DNA of 64,000 nt from Paracoccaceae bacterium (GCA_017510335.1 JAFWNM010000001.1:52176-116175), one strand, 5' to 3'. Positions 7,704 to 18,110 are shown, counted from the stretch's first letter. Program-made: numbers and translations. The notes: generated from the sequence alone by a model not told the origin.

Positions 7704-8819
7704 ATGAAAGACCCTGCCATGCTTGATGCAAAGCCACAATCAACAGCGCGCGGCTGCCCCGTCCATATGGACCACCCCGGCCAGGGGCGTCTGGCCCATG
7801 CGGGCGCAGACCACCCCGCGGTGCCACAGGCCAAGATTGGGGTGTTGCTGGCCAATCTGGGAACGCCGGACAATTACGACTACTGGTCCATGCGGCGCTA
7901 TTTGAACGAATTCCTGTCCGACAAGCGCGTGATCGATTACCCTGCGTGGAAATGGCAGCCGCTTTTGCAACTGATTATCCTGACCAAGCGGCCCTTCACA
8001 TCCGGGGCGAATTACAAGTCGATCTGGAACCATGACAAGGGCGAAAGCCCCTTGATGACCATCACCAAGGACCAGACAGCGGGTATTGCAGCGGAAGTTG
8101 CCGCGCAGTTCGGCGATAATGTCATGGTGGATTTCTGCATGCGCTATGGCAACCCGTCCACCCAGTCCAAGGTTGATGAAATGGTCAAGGCCGGTTGCGA
8201 GAAGATCCTGTTTTTCCCGCTTTATCCCCATTACGCTGGCGCCACTTCTGCCACGGCCTGCGACCAGTTTTTTCGCGCGCTGATGGCGCAGAAATGGCAA
8301 CCTGCCGCGCGCACTGTGGCCCCTTATTTCGACCACCCCGCCTATATTGACGCGCTTGCGACATCTGTTCAGCGCACATATGCGGCGATGGAGGAAAAGC
8401 CCGAAGTGCTTGTGGCGTCCTATCATGGCATGCCCAAGCGCTATCTGCTGGAAGGTGACACCTATCATTGCCAGTGCCAGAAAACCACGCGCCTGCTGCG
8501 CGAAAAACTGGGTTGGGACAAGGACAAGGTGCAGACGACCTTTCAATCAGTGTTTGGCACGGAAGAATGGCTGCGCCCCTACACTGTGGAACATGTCGCG
8601 GATCTGGCGCGTCAGGGCGTCAAGCGGCTGGCGATTGTTGCCCCGGCGTTTTCTGCCGATTGCATTGAAACGCTCGAAGAAATCAACGAGGAAATCCGCG
8701 AGAGTTTTGAACATGCGGGCGGTGAACAGTTCACTTACATCCCCTGCCTGAACGATGATTCCGAACATGTCGCCGCGCTTGTTCAGGTTATCGCGTCAAA
8801 CCTGTCGGGCTGGACCTGA
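7704..8819 (+). CDS. hemH: Ferrochelatase
   Basis: The 371-residue protein inserts Fe2+ into protoporphyrin IX, the last step of heme synthesis. Recognisable segments are KIGVLLANLGTPD, the MRYGNPS segment, FPLYPHYAGAT, VASYHGMPKRY (catalytic His) and the ETLEEINEE acidic stretch. The N-terminal extension of about 40 residues before KIGVLL is longer than in short bacterial ferrochelatases. The cysteines in DTYHCQCQKTT are typical of proteobacterial enzymes. No clear ribosome site precedes the ATG. Confidence 0.95.
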   Translation: MKDPAMLDAKPQSTARGCPVHMDHPGQGRLAHAGADHPAVPQAKIGVLLANLGTPDNYDYWSMRRYLNEFLSDKRVIDYPAWKWQPLLQLIILTKRPFTSGANYKSIWNHDKGESPLMTITKDQTAGIAAEVAAQFGDNVMVDFCMRYGNPSTQSKVDEMVKAGCEKILFFPLYPHYAGATSATACDQFFRALMAQKWQPAARTVAPYFDHPAYIDALATSVQRTYAAMEEKPEVLVASYHGMPKRYLLEGDTYHCQCQKTTRLLREKLGWDKDKVQTTFQSVFGTEEWLRPYTVEHVADLARQGVKRLAIVAPAFSADCIETLEEINEEIRESFEHAGGEQFTYIPCLNDDSEHVAALVQVIASNLSGWT

Positions 8820-8975
8820 TCAGCGATGTCCCCCGCACCCTTGCGGGGTGTCTGCAGAACACCGGCACCTGTGGCGTGATCTTCCCTTGGGGCGCGTCAC
8901 AATCCAGTGTGTCTTCGGCGTGCGATCAGCCTGAACATGGATCACGCCCTGCACCATACAGTGGCAGAAATGCAA

Positions 8976-9000
8976 AATGGCGGGCACAAGGCCCGCCATT
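8976..9000. terminator. Bidirectional hairpin between hemH and a small convergent gene
   Basis: Perfect 10-bp arms (AATGGCGGGC and its complement) surround an ACAAG loop, 24 bases past the stop of the minus-strand gene. The T stretch on the minus strand is only TTTT including stem bases, so termination is likely but not certain. Confidence 0.65.
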
Positions 9001-9024
9001 CGTGCAAAACCAAGGTTTTGCAGA

Positions 9025-9219
9025 TTATTTGGAAGCGACGGCAGCTGCCACAACCAGAAGCAGCATCAGCGGAACGATGATGCCAGCCGAAGAAGAACGT
9101 GTGTCTTCAACAACAACTGCTGGTTCAACAACGGGTTCTGCATATTTGCTGCCGTGGCCGCCAGCGAAAGCAGATGTTGCAGCCATGGACAGTGCTGCTG
9201 CGAGTGCGATTTTTTTCAT
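9025..9219 (-). CDS. Small exported or membrane-anchored protein of unknown function
   Basis: This 64-residue product has a signal-peptide-like N terminus (MKKIALAAALSMAATSAFA), a short acidic middle and a C-terminal hydrophobic segment of about 18 residues (GIIVPLMLLLVVAAAVA). It would therefore be a tiny membrane protein or a membrane-anchored periplasmic peptide. A strong GGAGG ribosome site lies 6 bases before the ATG and a terminator follows, so the gene is convincing despite its size. No family function is recognised. It is convergent with hemH. Confidence 0.75.
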   Translation of the reverse strand: MKKIALAAALSMAATSAFAGGHGSKYAEPVVEPAVVVEDTRSSSAGIIVPLMLLLVVAAAVASK

Positions 9220-9540
9220 AGTAACCTCCAGTATTTACCTGCAACCCATTCATTGGGCACAGGCACCCAAGACGATATGTCGTAAGCGTGGTGAAATCAC
9301 TTTCCGGCGCCAAACGCAACGCAGAGATGTGATGTCCGGTGAAGGAATTTGTAGAAATCGTCAATTTCGCAACACTTTCGCGCCCTGTCACGCACACGAA
9401 CCCTGTTCGGGGCTTTGGGGACCACAATGCGCCGGTAGTTGCATAACTGTCATCGCACTGGCGATCACGTCGAGTTGTGTTTGAAAACCGCAAGCGTTGA
9501 CGATATGCAGCACCCTGATAAGATAAGGATGGTCTTGAAC
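9220..9540. other. Intergenic region between small protein and CAP lipoprotein genes
   Basis: This 321-base divergent region must hold promoters for both flanking genes. No tRNA, known RNA or convincing regulator site was seen. The open frame beginning at 9439 is an upstream extension of the CAP gene without a ribosome site. Confidence 0.5.
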
Positions 9541-10086
9541 ATGTTTCGGTTTTTCGCTGTTCCCTTGCTTGGGGCGTTGTTTCTGGCAGCTTGTGATATG
9601 TCACCTGTGCCCATGCGCATGGGGCCGGATGGCAAGCCGGTTCCGGCAGTTTACCGCATCGGACCGAATGACGCGCCGCGCGTGCGCCAGCGCATGCAGG
9701 ACGGCTTGAACACCATGCGCGCACAACACGGGTTGCCGCCGCTGCAGGGTAATGCCGAACTGGCCAGCGCCGCTGCAACCCACGCGCAGGACATGTCATT
9801 TCAAAGCCGTCCGTGGCATTGGGGGTCGGACGGGTCCAGCCCGATGCAGCGTGTGCAGCGCGCAGGTTATCAAGGGGCCTTCGTGGGGGAAATGGTTTCA
9901 GAAACCTTCGAGACAGAGATTGAAACTGTCACAGGTTGGATGATGGAACCAGAAACCCGCGCCGTGATTTTGGATGATCGCGCCCGAGAGGTTGGCGTTG
10001 GCTGGCATCAGGATGGCAACGGCAAGCTGTGGTGGACAGTTGTTCTAGGTGAACCCAATGCCGGTTTCCTGATGGCAGGGCGCTGA
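9541..10086 (+). CDS. CAP (SCP/PR1) domain lipoprotein
   Basis: The ATG at 9541 gives 181 residues starting with a lipoprotein signal; the lipobox is LAAC (Cys at about residue 17), so the mature protein should be anchored to a membrane. The rest is a CAP domain with NTMRAQHGLPPL near its start and THAQDMSFQSRPWHWGSDGSSPMQRVQRAGY, where the His residues sit in the usual CAP cavity. Bacterial CAP proteins are secreted and of mostly unknown function. AAGGA lies 11 bases upstream, which decided the start. A strong terminator follows. Confidence 0.87.
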   Translation: MFRFFAVPLLGALFLAACDMSPVPMRMGPDGKPVPAVYRIGPNDAPRVRQRMQDGLNTMRAQHGLPPLQGNAELASAAATHAQDMSFQSRPWHWGSDGSSPMQRVQRAGYQGAFVGEMVSETFETEIETVTGWMMEPETRAVILDDRAREVGVGWHQDGNGKLWWTVVLGEPNAGFLMAGR

Positions 10087-10114
10087 CGCCCGCATCCTTG
10101 CTTATGACAGGTTG

Positions 10115-10146
10115 AAAAGCCGCGCCCGAAAGGACGCGGCTTTTTC
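10115..10146 (+). terminator. Rho-independent terminator of CAP gene
   Basis: AAAGCCGCG and CGCGGCTTT pair around a short CCCGAAAGGA loop, followed by TTTTTCT. This is a classic intrinsic terminator 30 bases after the stop. Confidence 0.88.
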
Positions 10147-10350
10147 TATGGCCCAAAGCCTATGAAATGGGGTTGCGCATAAATGCGAAGCTTGCAGGGC
10201 TGGAACAGACCCGCATGCAATACCCTATCGCGGCGGGCAATCGGGCCTATTGGGGGCGTGTGGTCTGAAGGCGTGCAAGCGGCGACTTGATTGCGCCCTT
10301 TGCCATTCCCCCGAACCGTCCCCCCTTCAGGCCAAGAACCTACTTCCCAC

Positions 10351-11142
10351 CTAGCCGCGATGCGCCCCGTCCGCCAGGGCGCGGACATAGTCCAGCACCT
10401 GTTCCACGGGCTTGCCTGATGCGATTTCCTTGACGATTGCGGACCCTACAACGCAGCCATCCGCGACGCTGGCAATATCTTGTGCTGTTTGCGGGGTTGA
10501 TATGCCAAACCCCACGATGACGGGCAGGGAGGTTTGCGCCTTTATGCGCGCCACCTCCGGGCCGACCTGTGTGGCCTGTGCGGCTGCAGCCCCGGTGATA
10601 CCCGTGATCGACACATAATACACAAAGCCAGAGGTGTTTTGCAAAACCTTGGGCAAGCGCTTGTCGTCGGTGGTGGGGGTGGCCAGCCGGATGAAATTCA
10701 ACCCCGCCGCCTGTGCGGGCAGGCACAGTTCGCTGTCTTCTTCGGGGGGCAGGTCAACGACGATCAACCCGTCAATGCCCGCATCTGTTGCCTTGGCCAG
10801 AAAACGGTCAACCCCCATGCTGTAGATGGGGTTGTAATAGCCCATCAGAACAATGGGGGTTGTGTCATTGTCGGCCCTGAACCGGCGCACCATGTCCAGT
10901 GTCTTGTCCAGGGTTTGCCCGCCATCAAGGGCGCGCTGACCGGCAAGCTGGATTGTGGGACCATCGGCCATTGGGTCGGTGAAGGGAACACCCAGTTCGA
11001 TGACATCGACCCCGGCGCCGGGCAGGCCCTGCATAACCGACAACGACGTTTCAAGGTCCGGATCACCCGCCATGATATAGGCAACGAAAGCCTTGCGACC
11101 TTCGGATTTCAGAGTGGCGAAAGTGGTATCTATTCTGGTCAT
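10351..11142 (-). CDS. trpA: Tryptophan synthase alpha chain
   Basis: From the ATG at 11142 the protein has 263 residues, the normal TrpA length; an upstream in-frame extension is not used. The catalytic residues Glu49 (VIELGVPF) and Asp60 (DPMAD) fall at the same numbers as in the well-studied enterobacterial enzyme. It cleaves indole-3-glycerol phosphate to indole and glyceraldehyde 3-phosphate, passing indole to TrpB. trpB is not beside it in this window; the preceding same-strand gene is pyruvate carboxylase, 104 bases away. Confidence 0.96.
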   Translation of the reverse strand: MTRIDTTFATLKSEGRKAFVAYIMAGDPDLETSLSVMQGLPGAGVDVIELGVPFTDPMADGPTIQLAGQRALDGGQTLDKTLDMVRRFRADNDTTPIVLMGYYNPIYSMGVDRFLAKATDAGIDGLIVVDLPPEEDSELCLPAQAAGLNFIRLATPTTDDKRLPKVLQNTSGFVYYVSITGITGAAAAQATQVGPEVARIKAQTSLPVIVGFGISTPQTAQDIASVADGCVVGSAIVKEIASGKPVEQVLDYVRALADGAHRG

Positions 11143-11246
11143 GTGATCCTGTCCCGAAGCTTTTGCAACGGTTTGCGGGAAATCTGCGCGGGAATCAACT
11201 GTCCCCGCGCCTGTGGCGGTTTTTTGCATCAGCCCTTGCGGGGCAC

Positions 11247-14200
11247 TTAGTCCTCAAACTCGACCAACAGATCCTTGGCTTCGATCTGTGCGCCAGCCTG
11301 AACATGCACGGTTTTAACCACAGCGTCGCGGTCCGCATGCATACCGGTTTCCATTTTCATGGCTTCGATCGTCAGCAGCAGGTCGCCCGCCTTCACCTTT
11401 TGCCCTGCATTCACCCCGACCGAGGCCACGACACCGGGCATCGGTGCCCCCATATGGGCCGGGTTGGTGATATCTGCCTTGGCGCGCTGCGCGGTCTTGG
11501 CTTTCACTTCGCGGTTTGGCACCCGAATCGTGCGGGGCTGGCCGTTCAGTTCGAAAAACACTTTCACATCCCCGTCGTCGCCCGTTTCGCCCACAGCCAC
11601 AACGCGGATTTCCAGTGTTTTGCCCGGTGCGATTTCGGCCGAGATTTCCTCGCCCGGTTCCATGCCGTAAAAGAAGGTCTGCGTGGGCAAGGCGCGCACT
11701 GGCCCATAAACGCGGTGGCGGCCCATGTAATCCAGAAACACCTTCGGATACATCAGATACCCGTTCAGGTCCTCATCATCGACAGTGAAACCTTCCAGTT
11801 GCTGGCTCAGGTCCGCGCGCGTGGCTTCCAGGTCAACGGGGGGCAGGCGGGCGCCGGGGCGTTCGGTCAGTGGGGCTTCGTCCTTCAGAACCTTGCGTAA
11901 AATACCGTCAGGCCATCCGCCCGGGGGCTGGCCCAGATTGCCGCGCATCATGTCAATCACACTGTCGGGGAAGCTGACATCACGATCCGGGTTTTCAACA
12001 TCGCCGCGCGTCAGCCCCTGCGACACCATCATCAACGCCATGTCGCCCACCACTTTGGACGATGGTGTGACCTTGACGATATCGCCAAACATCATGTTCA
12101 CATCCGCATAGGTGCGCGCAACTTCCGGCCAGCGGTCTTCCAGCCCCATGGAGCGCGCCTGCGCTTTCAGGTTGGTGAATTGCCCACCGGGCATTTCATG
12201 CAGATACACTTCCGAACTGGGGGCTTGTTGCGCGGATTCGAATGCGGCGTAATGGGTGCGCACATCTTCCCAGTAATCCGAAATCTTGCGGATCGCGCCC
12301 ATGTCCAGCCCCGTGTCGCGGTCGGTGAAACGCAGCGCTTCCACAATCGACCCCAGCGTGGGCTGGCTGGTATTGCCCGAAAACGCATCCATCGCGGCAT
12401 CGGCGGCATCCACGCCCGCTTCGGCTGCGGCCAGAATGGTGGCCCCTGCAATGCCGCCCGTGTCATGGGTGTGGAAATGGATGGGCAGGCCCACATCTTC
12501 CTTCAGCGCCTTGATCAGCACGCGCGCCGATGCGGGTTTCAACAGTCCTGCCATATCCTTCAGGCCCAGCACATGCGCGCCAGCCGCTTTCAGGTCCTGG
12601 CCCATGCGGACATAATATTTCAGGTCATATTTCGCGCGATCGGGGTTCAGAATGTCGCCGGTATAGCAAATTGTGCCTTCGCAAACCTTGTTGGCGTCCA
12701 GCACGGCGTCCATGGCGACGCGCATGTTTTCAACCCAGTTCAGGCTGTCGAACACGCGAAACACATCCACGCCTGTTTCGGCGGCCTGACGCACAAAGAA
12801 CTGCACCACATTGTCGGGATAGTTGGTATAGCCCACCCCGTTGGACCCGCGCAGCAGCATTTGCGTCATCAGGTTGGGCATGCGCGCGCGCAGATCGCGC
12901 AGGCGCTGCCACGGACATTCCTGCAAGAAACGGTACGCCACATCAAACGTGGCGCCGCCCCAGCATTCCATGCTGAACAGTTGCGGCAGCATATGCGCAT
13001 AGGCCGGTGCCACGCGGATCATGTCGATGGACCGCATGCGGGTGGCCAGAAGGGACTGGTGCGCATCGCGCATGGTGGTGTCGGTCAGCAAAAGGCGCTT
13101 TTCGCCCGCCATCCAGTCGGCCACGGCCTGCGGTCCCTGTTCGTCCAGAATTTGCTTTGCGCCGCGCGGGGGCTGGCCTGTCGCCGCAGGCGCAACAGGG
13201 GTCTTGATTCCTGCAGGCGGGCGCACACGACCGGCTGTTTCGGGGTGCCCGTTCACAGTGATATCGGCAATATAGGTCAGAATTTTGGTTGCCCGGTCGC
13301 GCCGTTTGCGGAAATGGAACAGATCATCGGTGGTGTCGATGAATTTCGTTGTGTAGCTGTAGTCCAGAAATGTCGGGTGTTTCAGCAGGTTGATGACAAA
13401 ATCGATATTGGTGCTGACACCGCGAATACGGAATTCGCGCAAGGCACGGTCCATGCGCGCGATGGATTCTTCGGGCGTGGCGGCCCATGCGGTGACCTTG
13501 ACCAGAAGTGAATCATAATACCGCGTGATCACGCCGCCGGCATAGGCGGTGCCCCCGTCCAGACGAATGCCCATCCCCGTGGCACTGCGATAGGCGGTCA
13601 GGCGTCCATAATCGGGGATAAAATTGTTCAGCGGGTCTTCGGTGGTGATGCGGCATTGCATGGCGTGGCCTGACAGGGTGACATCGCCCTGACTGGGGGT
13701 GCCGGTCGCTTCCGACAAGGTGGCCCCTTCTGCAATGCGGATCTGCGCCTTGACGATGTCAATGCCGGTGACTTCTTCGGTGACCGTATGTTCGACCTGC
13801 ACGCGCGGGTTCACTTCGATGAAGTAGAATTCGCCGCTGTCCATATCCATCAGGAATTCGACAGTGCCCGCGTTCTGATACCCGACCGCGCGCCCGATCT
13901 TCAGCGCTTCCTCGCAGATGGCGGCGCGCTGGTTCGCGCTTAGATACGGGGCAGGGGCGCGTTCAACGACTTTCTGGTTGCGGCGCTGAACAGTGCAATC
14001 GCGTTCATACAGGTGATACAGGTTGCCATGCGTGTCCCCCAGCAGCTGCACCTCGACATGGCGCGCGCGCTGGATCATCTTTTCCAGATACCCTTCGCCA
14101 TTGCCGAATGCGGCCTCTGCCTCGCGGCGGCCCTCGCGGACCTTGGTTTCCAGTTCGTCCGGGCCATTGACGGCGCGCATGCCGCGCCCGCCCCCGCCAT

Positions 14201-14690
14201 GGCTGGCCTTCAGCATCAGCGGATAGCCGACCTCATCGGCCATTTTGCGGATGGCGTCCATGTCATAGCCCAGAACCTCGGTTGCGGGAATGACCGGAAC
14301 GCCCGCGTCAATGGCGACGTGCCGCGCACTGGCCTTGTCGCCAAGCGCGCGCATGGTTTCCGCTTTGGGGCCGATAAACGTAATCCCGTTGGCAACGCAG
14401 GCATCCACCAGTTCGGGGTTTTCCGACAGCAGGCCATAGCCGGGGTGAATGGCATCTGCGCCTGACAATCTGGCCACGCGAATAATCTCGTCAATCGACA
14501 GATAGGCCGCGACAGGCCCCATCCCTTCACCAATGCGGTAGGCTTCGTCCGCCTTGAACCGGTGCAGGCCCAGCTTGTCCTCTTCTGCGTAAACGGCAAC
14601 AGTGCGTTTGCCCAATTCATTGGCAGCGCGCATGATGCGGATCGCGATTTCACCACGATTGGCGATAAGGATTTTCTGAAATTCGGCCAT
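11247..14690 (-). CDS. pyc: Pyruvate carboxylase
   Basis: The full-length single-chain enzyme has 1147 residues. Order: biotin carboxylase (about 1-450, with the ATP-grasp loop [12 protein letters not shown] and [17 protein letters not shown]), carboxyltransferase (about 530-810, starting [14 protein letters not shown]), the PYC_OADA region, and a biotinyl domain with the acceptor Lys1112 in EAMKMETG. It carboxylates pyruvate to oxaloacetate to refill the TCA cycle. A purine-rich GGA ribosome site lies upstream. It is a single-gene unit, divergent from the BLUF gene. Confidence 0.97.
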   Translation of the reverse strand: MAEFQKILIANRGEIAIRIMRAANELGKRTVAVYAEEDKLGLHRFKADEAYRIGEGMGPVAAYLSIDEIIRVARLSGADAIHPGYGLLSENPELVDACVANGITFIGPKAETMRALGDKASARHVAIDAGVPVIPATEVLGYDMDAIRKMADEVGYPLMLKASHGGGGRGMRAVNGPDELETKVREGRREAEAAFGNGEGYLEKMIQRARHVEVQLLGDTHGNLYHLYERDCTVQRRNQKVVERAPAPYLSANQRAAICEEALKIGRAVGYQNAGTVEFLMDMDSGEFYFIEVNPRVQVEHTVTEEVTGIDIVKAQIRIAEGATLSEATGTPSQGDVTLSGHAMQCRITTEDPLNNFIPDYGRLTAYRSATGMGIRLDGGTAYAGGVITRYYDSLLVKVTAWAATPEESIARMDRALREFRIRGVSTNIDFVINLLKHPTFLDYSYTTKFIDTTDDLFHFRKRRDRATKILTYIADITVNGHPETAGRVRPPAGIKTPVAPAATGQPPRGAKQILDEQGPQAVADWMAGEKRLLLTDTTMRDAHQSLLATRMRSIDMIRVAPAYAHMLPQLFSMECWGGATFDVAYRFLQECPWQRLRDLRARMPNLMTQMLLRGSNGVGYTNYPDNVVQFFVRQAAETGVDVFRVFDSLNWVENMRVAMDAVLDANKVCEGTICYTGDILNPDRAKYDLKYYVRMGQDLKAAGAHVLGLKDMAGLLKPASARVLIKALKEDVGLPIHFHTHDTGGIAGATILAAAEAGVDAADAAMDAFSGNTSQPTLGSIVEALRFTDRDTGLDMGAIRKISDYWEDVRTHYAAFESAQQAPSSEVYLHEMPGGQFTNLKAQARSMGLEDRWPEVARTYADVNMMFGDIVKVTPSSKVVGDMALMMVSQGLTRGDVENPDRDVSFPDSVIDMMRGNLGQPPGGWPDGILRKVLKDEAPLTERPGARLPPVDLEATRADLSQQLEGFTVDDEDLNGYLMYPKVFLDYMGRHRVYGPVRALPTQTFFYGMEPGEEISAEIAPGKTLEIRVVAVGETGDDGDVKVFFELNGQPRTIRVPNREVKAKTAQRAKADITNPAHMGAPMPGVVASVGVNAGQKVKAGDLLLTIEAMKMETGMHADRDAVVKTVHVQAGAQIEAKDLLVEFED

Positions 14691-14957
14691 GACGGTCCTT
14701 TCTGCGGATGCAAACCAGTCTTTGGTCCTTTGGATAGACCAGTTTTTACAGTTTCGTAAAGGGACTGTAAGGTTTCGTTAGATTCGTGGCCGCCCGACAA
14801 GCCGCATTGCAGCATCTTGCGCTGATGGTGGTCCCGTCCGGTCTTGCGGTGGGGGGCGGCTGTCTTGCACAGCGGGGCCAGCCCATGGATTTCAGTAAAC
14901 CGCCTGTTAAGGGGGCGCGTCTATCCTGCCGAAAAGTGCTTCCATGGATCAGGAAAA

Positions 14958-15389
14958 ATGCGCAGAATCGTATATCTCAGCTCGTCAAGGGCCGCGCTTG
15001 ATAAAGAGCAGATCGAAGACATCTTGCGCACATCGCGTCGTAACAATGAACCCGCAGGCGTGACCGGGTTTCTGGCCTATCATGACAGGTGCTTCTTTCA
15101 GGTGCTCGAAGGGCCGGTTGACGCTGTGGAGGCTGTTCTGACCCGCATCCGGCGCGATTCGCGCCATTCCAGCCTGTTGGTGCTGTCAGACACAGAAGTG
15201 GACGCACCTGCCTTCCCCAATTGGCAAATGGCCTTCGTGGCCAGAGCGGATCTTGCCACCATTCTGGACAAGTCGGCAATTTCGCTGACGGATATTGCCC
15301 CGCAGGCGGGCAGCATAAGTGGCGATAGCCGGGTGAACAAATTGTTCAAAAGCTTTCTTGGCAGCTTTCGGGATTTGAACAGGGCCTGA
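14958..15389 (+). CDS. Short BLUF-domain blue-light sensor
   Basis: From the ATG at 14958 (AGGA 4 bases upstream) the protein has 143 residues. It is a single BLUF domain of about 95 residues plus a short helical tail. The key flavin-site residues sit at the spacings of Rhodobacter AppA: Tyr6, Asn30, Gln48, Trp89 and Met91 correspond to AppA Tyr21, Asn45, Gln63, Trp104 and Met106. It should therefore bind FAD and show the blue-light red shift. There is no output domain, so it must signal by protein contact. The partner is not evident from the neighbours pyc and uvrD. Confidence 0.93.
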   Translation: MRRIVYLSSSRAALDKEQIEDILRTSRRNNEPAGVTGFLAYHDRCFFQVLEGPVDAVEAVLTRIRRDSRHSSLLVLSDTEVDAPAFPNWQMAFVARADLATILDKSAISLTDIAPQAGSISGDSRVNKLFKSFLGSFRDLNRA

Positions 15390-15481
15390 CGGGGGGACGG
15401 GCTGGCCTGTTCGCCCACAGGGCAGGAACGTTGGGCGAACATGTCTTCCACTTCCACGCGCTTTTGGGTATGGTCGCGCGC

Positions 15482-17875
15482 ATGAGCGATTTCAACACCG
15501 ACTTGCCCCTGTCCGCCCGCGCCATGGCTGCGCGCCCCGCCCCTTATCTGGACGGGCTGAACCCCGCGCAGCGACAAGCTGTCGAGGCGCTGGATGGTCC
15601 TGTCCTGATGCTTGCGGGTGCTGGCACAGGCAAAACCAAGGCGTTGACAGCGCGTATTGCGCATTTGCTGAATTCCGGCCGCGCCTTTCCGTCCCAAATT
15701 CTTGCGGTGACCTTTACCAACAAGGCTGCGCGCGAAATGAAGCTGCGGGTGGGCGGCTACATGGGCGAAGCTGTGGAAGGCATGCCATGGCTGGGCACAT
15801 TCCATTCCATCAGCGCCAAATTGCTGCGCCGCCATGCCGAACTTGTGGGGCTGAAGTCCAGTTTCACAATTCTGGACAGTGACGACCAGCAGCGCCTGCT
15901 GAAACAGGCGATTGCGGCGGCCAATATTGATGAAAAGCGTTGGCCTGCGCGGCTGCTTGCGGGGATCATCGACCAATGGAAAAACCGCGTCTGGACGCCT
16001 GAACAAGTGCCCGCCAGCGAAGCCAATGCCTTCAATAACCGCGGAACGGAATTATACGCCGCCTATCAGGACCGTCTGAAAACCCTGAATGCGTGCGATT
16101 TCGGGGACTTGCTGTTGCATTGCATCACCATTTTTCAATCCCATCCGGATGTGTTGCAGGGCTATCAGTCGCGGTTTCGTTATATTCTGGTGGATGAATA
16201 TCAAGATACCAATGTGGCGCAATATCTGTGGCTGCGCCTGCTGGCGGGCGGGCATAAGAACATTTGCTGCGTGGGCGATGATGATCAATCGATCTATGGC
16301 TGGCGCGGGGCCGAAGTGGGCAATATCTTGCGGTTTGAACGTGACTTTCCGGGCGCGACGGTGGTGCGGCTGGAACAGAACTACCGTTCTACCCCGCATA
16401 TTCTGGCCGCTGCTGGTCAGGTGATTGCAGGAAATGAAGACCGCCTTGGAAAAACCCTGTGGACCGAAGCCCGATCTGGCGAGAAAGTTCGCCTGATCGG
16501 GCATTGGGATGGCGAAGAAGAGGCGCGCTGGATTGGCGAACAAGTGGAGGATTTGCAGCGTGGCACCCGTGGCCTGAACCCGTTTGCCTTGAACCAGATG
16601 GCAATTCTGGTGCGTGCCAGCCACCAGATGCGCGCGTTTGAAGACCGGTTTCTGACCATTGGCCTGCCGTATCGCGTGATTGGCGACCCGCGTTTTTATG
16701 AACGCATGGAAATCCGCGATGCGATGGCCTATTTCCGGCTAGCTGTCAGTCCCGGGGATGATCTGGCCTTTGAACGGGTGGTCAACACCCCAAAACGCGG
16801 GCTTGGCGACAAGGCGCAGCAAACCATCCAAAGGATTGCGCGCGCCGCCGGTGTGTCGCTGGTGCAAGGGGCTGCACTGGCGCTGGATCAGGGCGCGCTG
16901 GGCGGGCGCGGTGCAAAAGCATTGCGCGAATTGCTGGACGGGATCGCGCGTTGGCATGCGGCTGTCGGGGGCAGCGTCGCTGCGGGCGATGACGATCTGG
17001 TGGACGTGCTTGATACTGGCCAACCCCATCCCGAGGTCAGCCATATTGAACTTGCCGAACAGGTATTGGAGGAATCGGGCTACACTGAAATGTGGCTGAA
17101 CGACAAGACACCCGAAGCGCCGGGTCGGTTGGATAACCTGAAAGAACTTGTCAAGGCACTGGAATCCTTTGAAAACCTGCAAGGGTTCTTGGAACATATC
17201 GCTTTGGTCATGGATAATGACAGCGACGCGGCCGAAGAAAAAATCAGCATAATGACCTTGCACGCGTCCAAGGGGCTGGAATTTCCAGTGGTGTTCTTGC
17301 CAGGCTGGGAAGACGGGTTGTTCCCGTCACAGCGGTCCATGGACGAAAGCGGGCCTAAAGGGTTGGAAGAAGAACGCCGCCTTGCCTATGTGGGCATCAC
17401 CCGTGCCGAACAGCTTTGCACCATCAGTTTTGCCGCGAATCGTAGGGTTTATGGCCAATGGCAGGCACAAATGCCGTCGCGTTTTGTGGATGAACTGCCC
17501 GCCGCGCATGTCGACATCATGACCCCGCCGGGCCTGTATGGGGGCGGCGGCATGGCGGGGGCCACAGGGCAAAGCGCTGTTGAGGATCGCGCGCTGCGTG
17601 CGGATGCCTATAATTCGCCGGGTTGGCGGCGCTTTCAGGCCGCGCAATCGCGCCCCGGTGCACAACCACGTCCAGCGTCTTCTATGGTGATTGATGCGAC
17701 CGCCCTGCCAGCATTTGAAGAAGGCGCGCGTGTGTTTCATACCAAATTTGGGTATGGGCGTGTCGAGTCAGTGGATGGGGACAAACTGTTCATCGAGTTT
17801 GAGAAATCCGGCGCGCGCCATGTTGTCGCAAAATTCGTGGTGCCGGCAGAACAGGCAGATGACTTGCCGTTCTAG
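15482..17875 (+). CDS. uvrD: UvrD/PcrA-type superfamily I DNA helicase
   Basis: The 797-residue SF1A helicase has all motifs in order: Walker A AGAGTGKTKAL, motif Ia TFTNKAAREMK, DExx box VDEYQDT, GDDDQSIYGWRGA, LEQNYRST, and LHASKGLEFPVVF with GITRA near the end. The C terminus has a small PcrA/UvrD tail ending in FIEFEKSGARHVVAKFV. It unwinds DNA 3' to 5' in nucleotide-excision and mismatch repair. The MSDFNTD start at 15482 is preferred over upstream in-frame starts for lack of conservation there. A dispersed repeat begins 5 bases past its stop. Confidence 0.95.
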   Translation: MSDFNTDLPLSARAMAARPAPYLDGLNPAQRQAVEALDGPVLMLAGAGTGKTKALTARIAHLLNSGRAFPSQILAVTFTNKAAREMKLRVGGYMGEAVEGMPWLGTFHSISAKLLRRHAELVGLKSSFTILDSDDQQRLLKQAIAAANIDEKRWPARLLAGIIDQWKNRVWTPEQVPASEANAFNNRGTELYAAYQDRLKTLNACDFGDLLLHCITIFQSHPDVLQGYQSRFRYILVDEYQDTNVAQYLWLRLLAGGHKNICCVGDDDQSIYGWRGAEVGNILRFERDFPGATVVRLEQNYRSTPHILAAAGQVIAGNEDRLGKTLWTEARSGEKVRLIGHWDGEEEARWIGEQVEDLQRGTRGLNPFALNQMAILVRASHQMRAFEDRFLTIGLPYRVIGDPRFYERMEIRDAMAYFRLAVSPGDDLAFERVVNTPKRGLGDKAQQTIQRIARAAGVSLVQGAALALDQGALGGRGAKALRELLDGIARWHAAVGGSVAAGDDDLVDVLDTGQPHPEVSHIELAEQVLEESGYTEMWLNDKTPEAPGRLDNLKELVKALESFENLQGFLEHIALVMDNDSDAAEEKISIMTLHASKGLEFPVVFLPGWEDGLFPSQRSMDESGPKGLEEERRLAYVGITRAEQLCTISFAANRRVYGQWQAQMPSRFVDELPAAHVDIMTPPGLYGGGGMAGATGQSAVEDRALRADAYNSPGWRRFQAAQSRPGAQPRPASSMVIDATALPAFEEGARVFHTKFGYGRVESVDGDKLFIEFEKSGARHVVAKFVVPAEQADDLPF

Positions 17876-17880
17876 GCAGG

Positions 17881-17978
17881 TTGCCCAAAAGCGGGAACCG
17901 GTTTTGGGCTTCTCGAAATCCGGAATTAATAAGTCAGACCATGTCGCGTGAATACGAATGAACGCGGCATGGTCTAAT
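17881..17978. repeat. Double-palindrome intergenic repeat, copy 2
   Basis: It aligns with 2998-3097. The left hairpin is CCCAAAA-11-TTTTGGG (17884-17908). The right is AGACCATGxCGCGT pairing with ACGCGxCATGGTCT (17936-17975). It starts 5 bases after the uvrD stop, as copy 1 abuts the anti-sigma stop, so both copies lie at gene 3' ends. Confidence 0.8.
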
Positions 17979-18059
17979 GCGATCCAAAGGCCCCGTTCGC
18001 GTGGTCTGCCCAAGGGACACCGCCCGCAGACGACAAAATAGACCGGCAATTTCAGACAT

Positions 18060-18100
18060 AAAAAAAGCGGCAGTCCCAGGGAGGAGGAGGGGACTGCCGC
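18060..18100 (-). ncRNA. CcsR-like hairpin 6 acting as the array terminator
   Basis: A perfect 11-bp stem (GCGGCAGTCCC and complement, 18067-18100) with a 12-base CCTCCTCCC loop. A run of at least six T's follows directly on the minus strand (18061-18066). The hairpin thus doubles as a Rho-independent terminator, which fixes the direction of transcription. Confidence 0.88.
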
Positions 18101-18110
18101 TGATTTGCTA

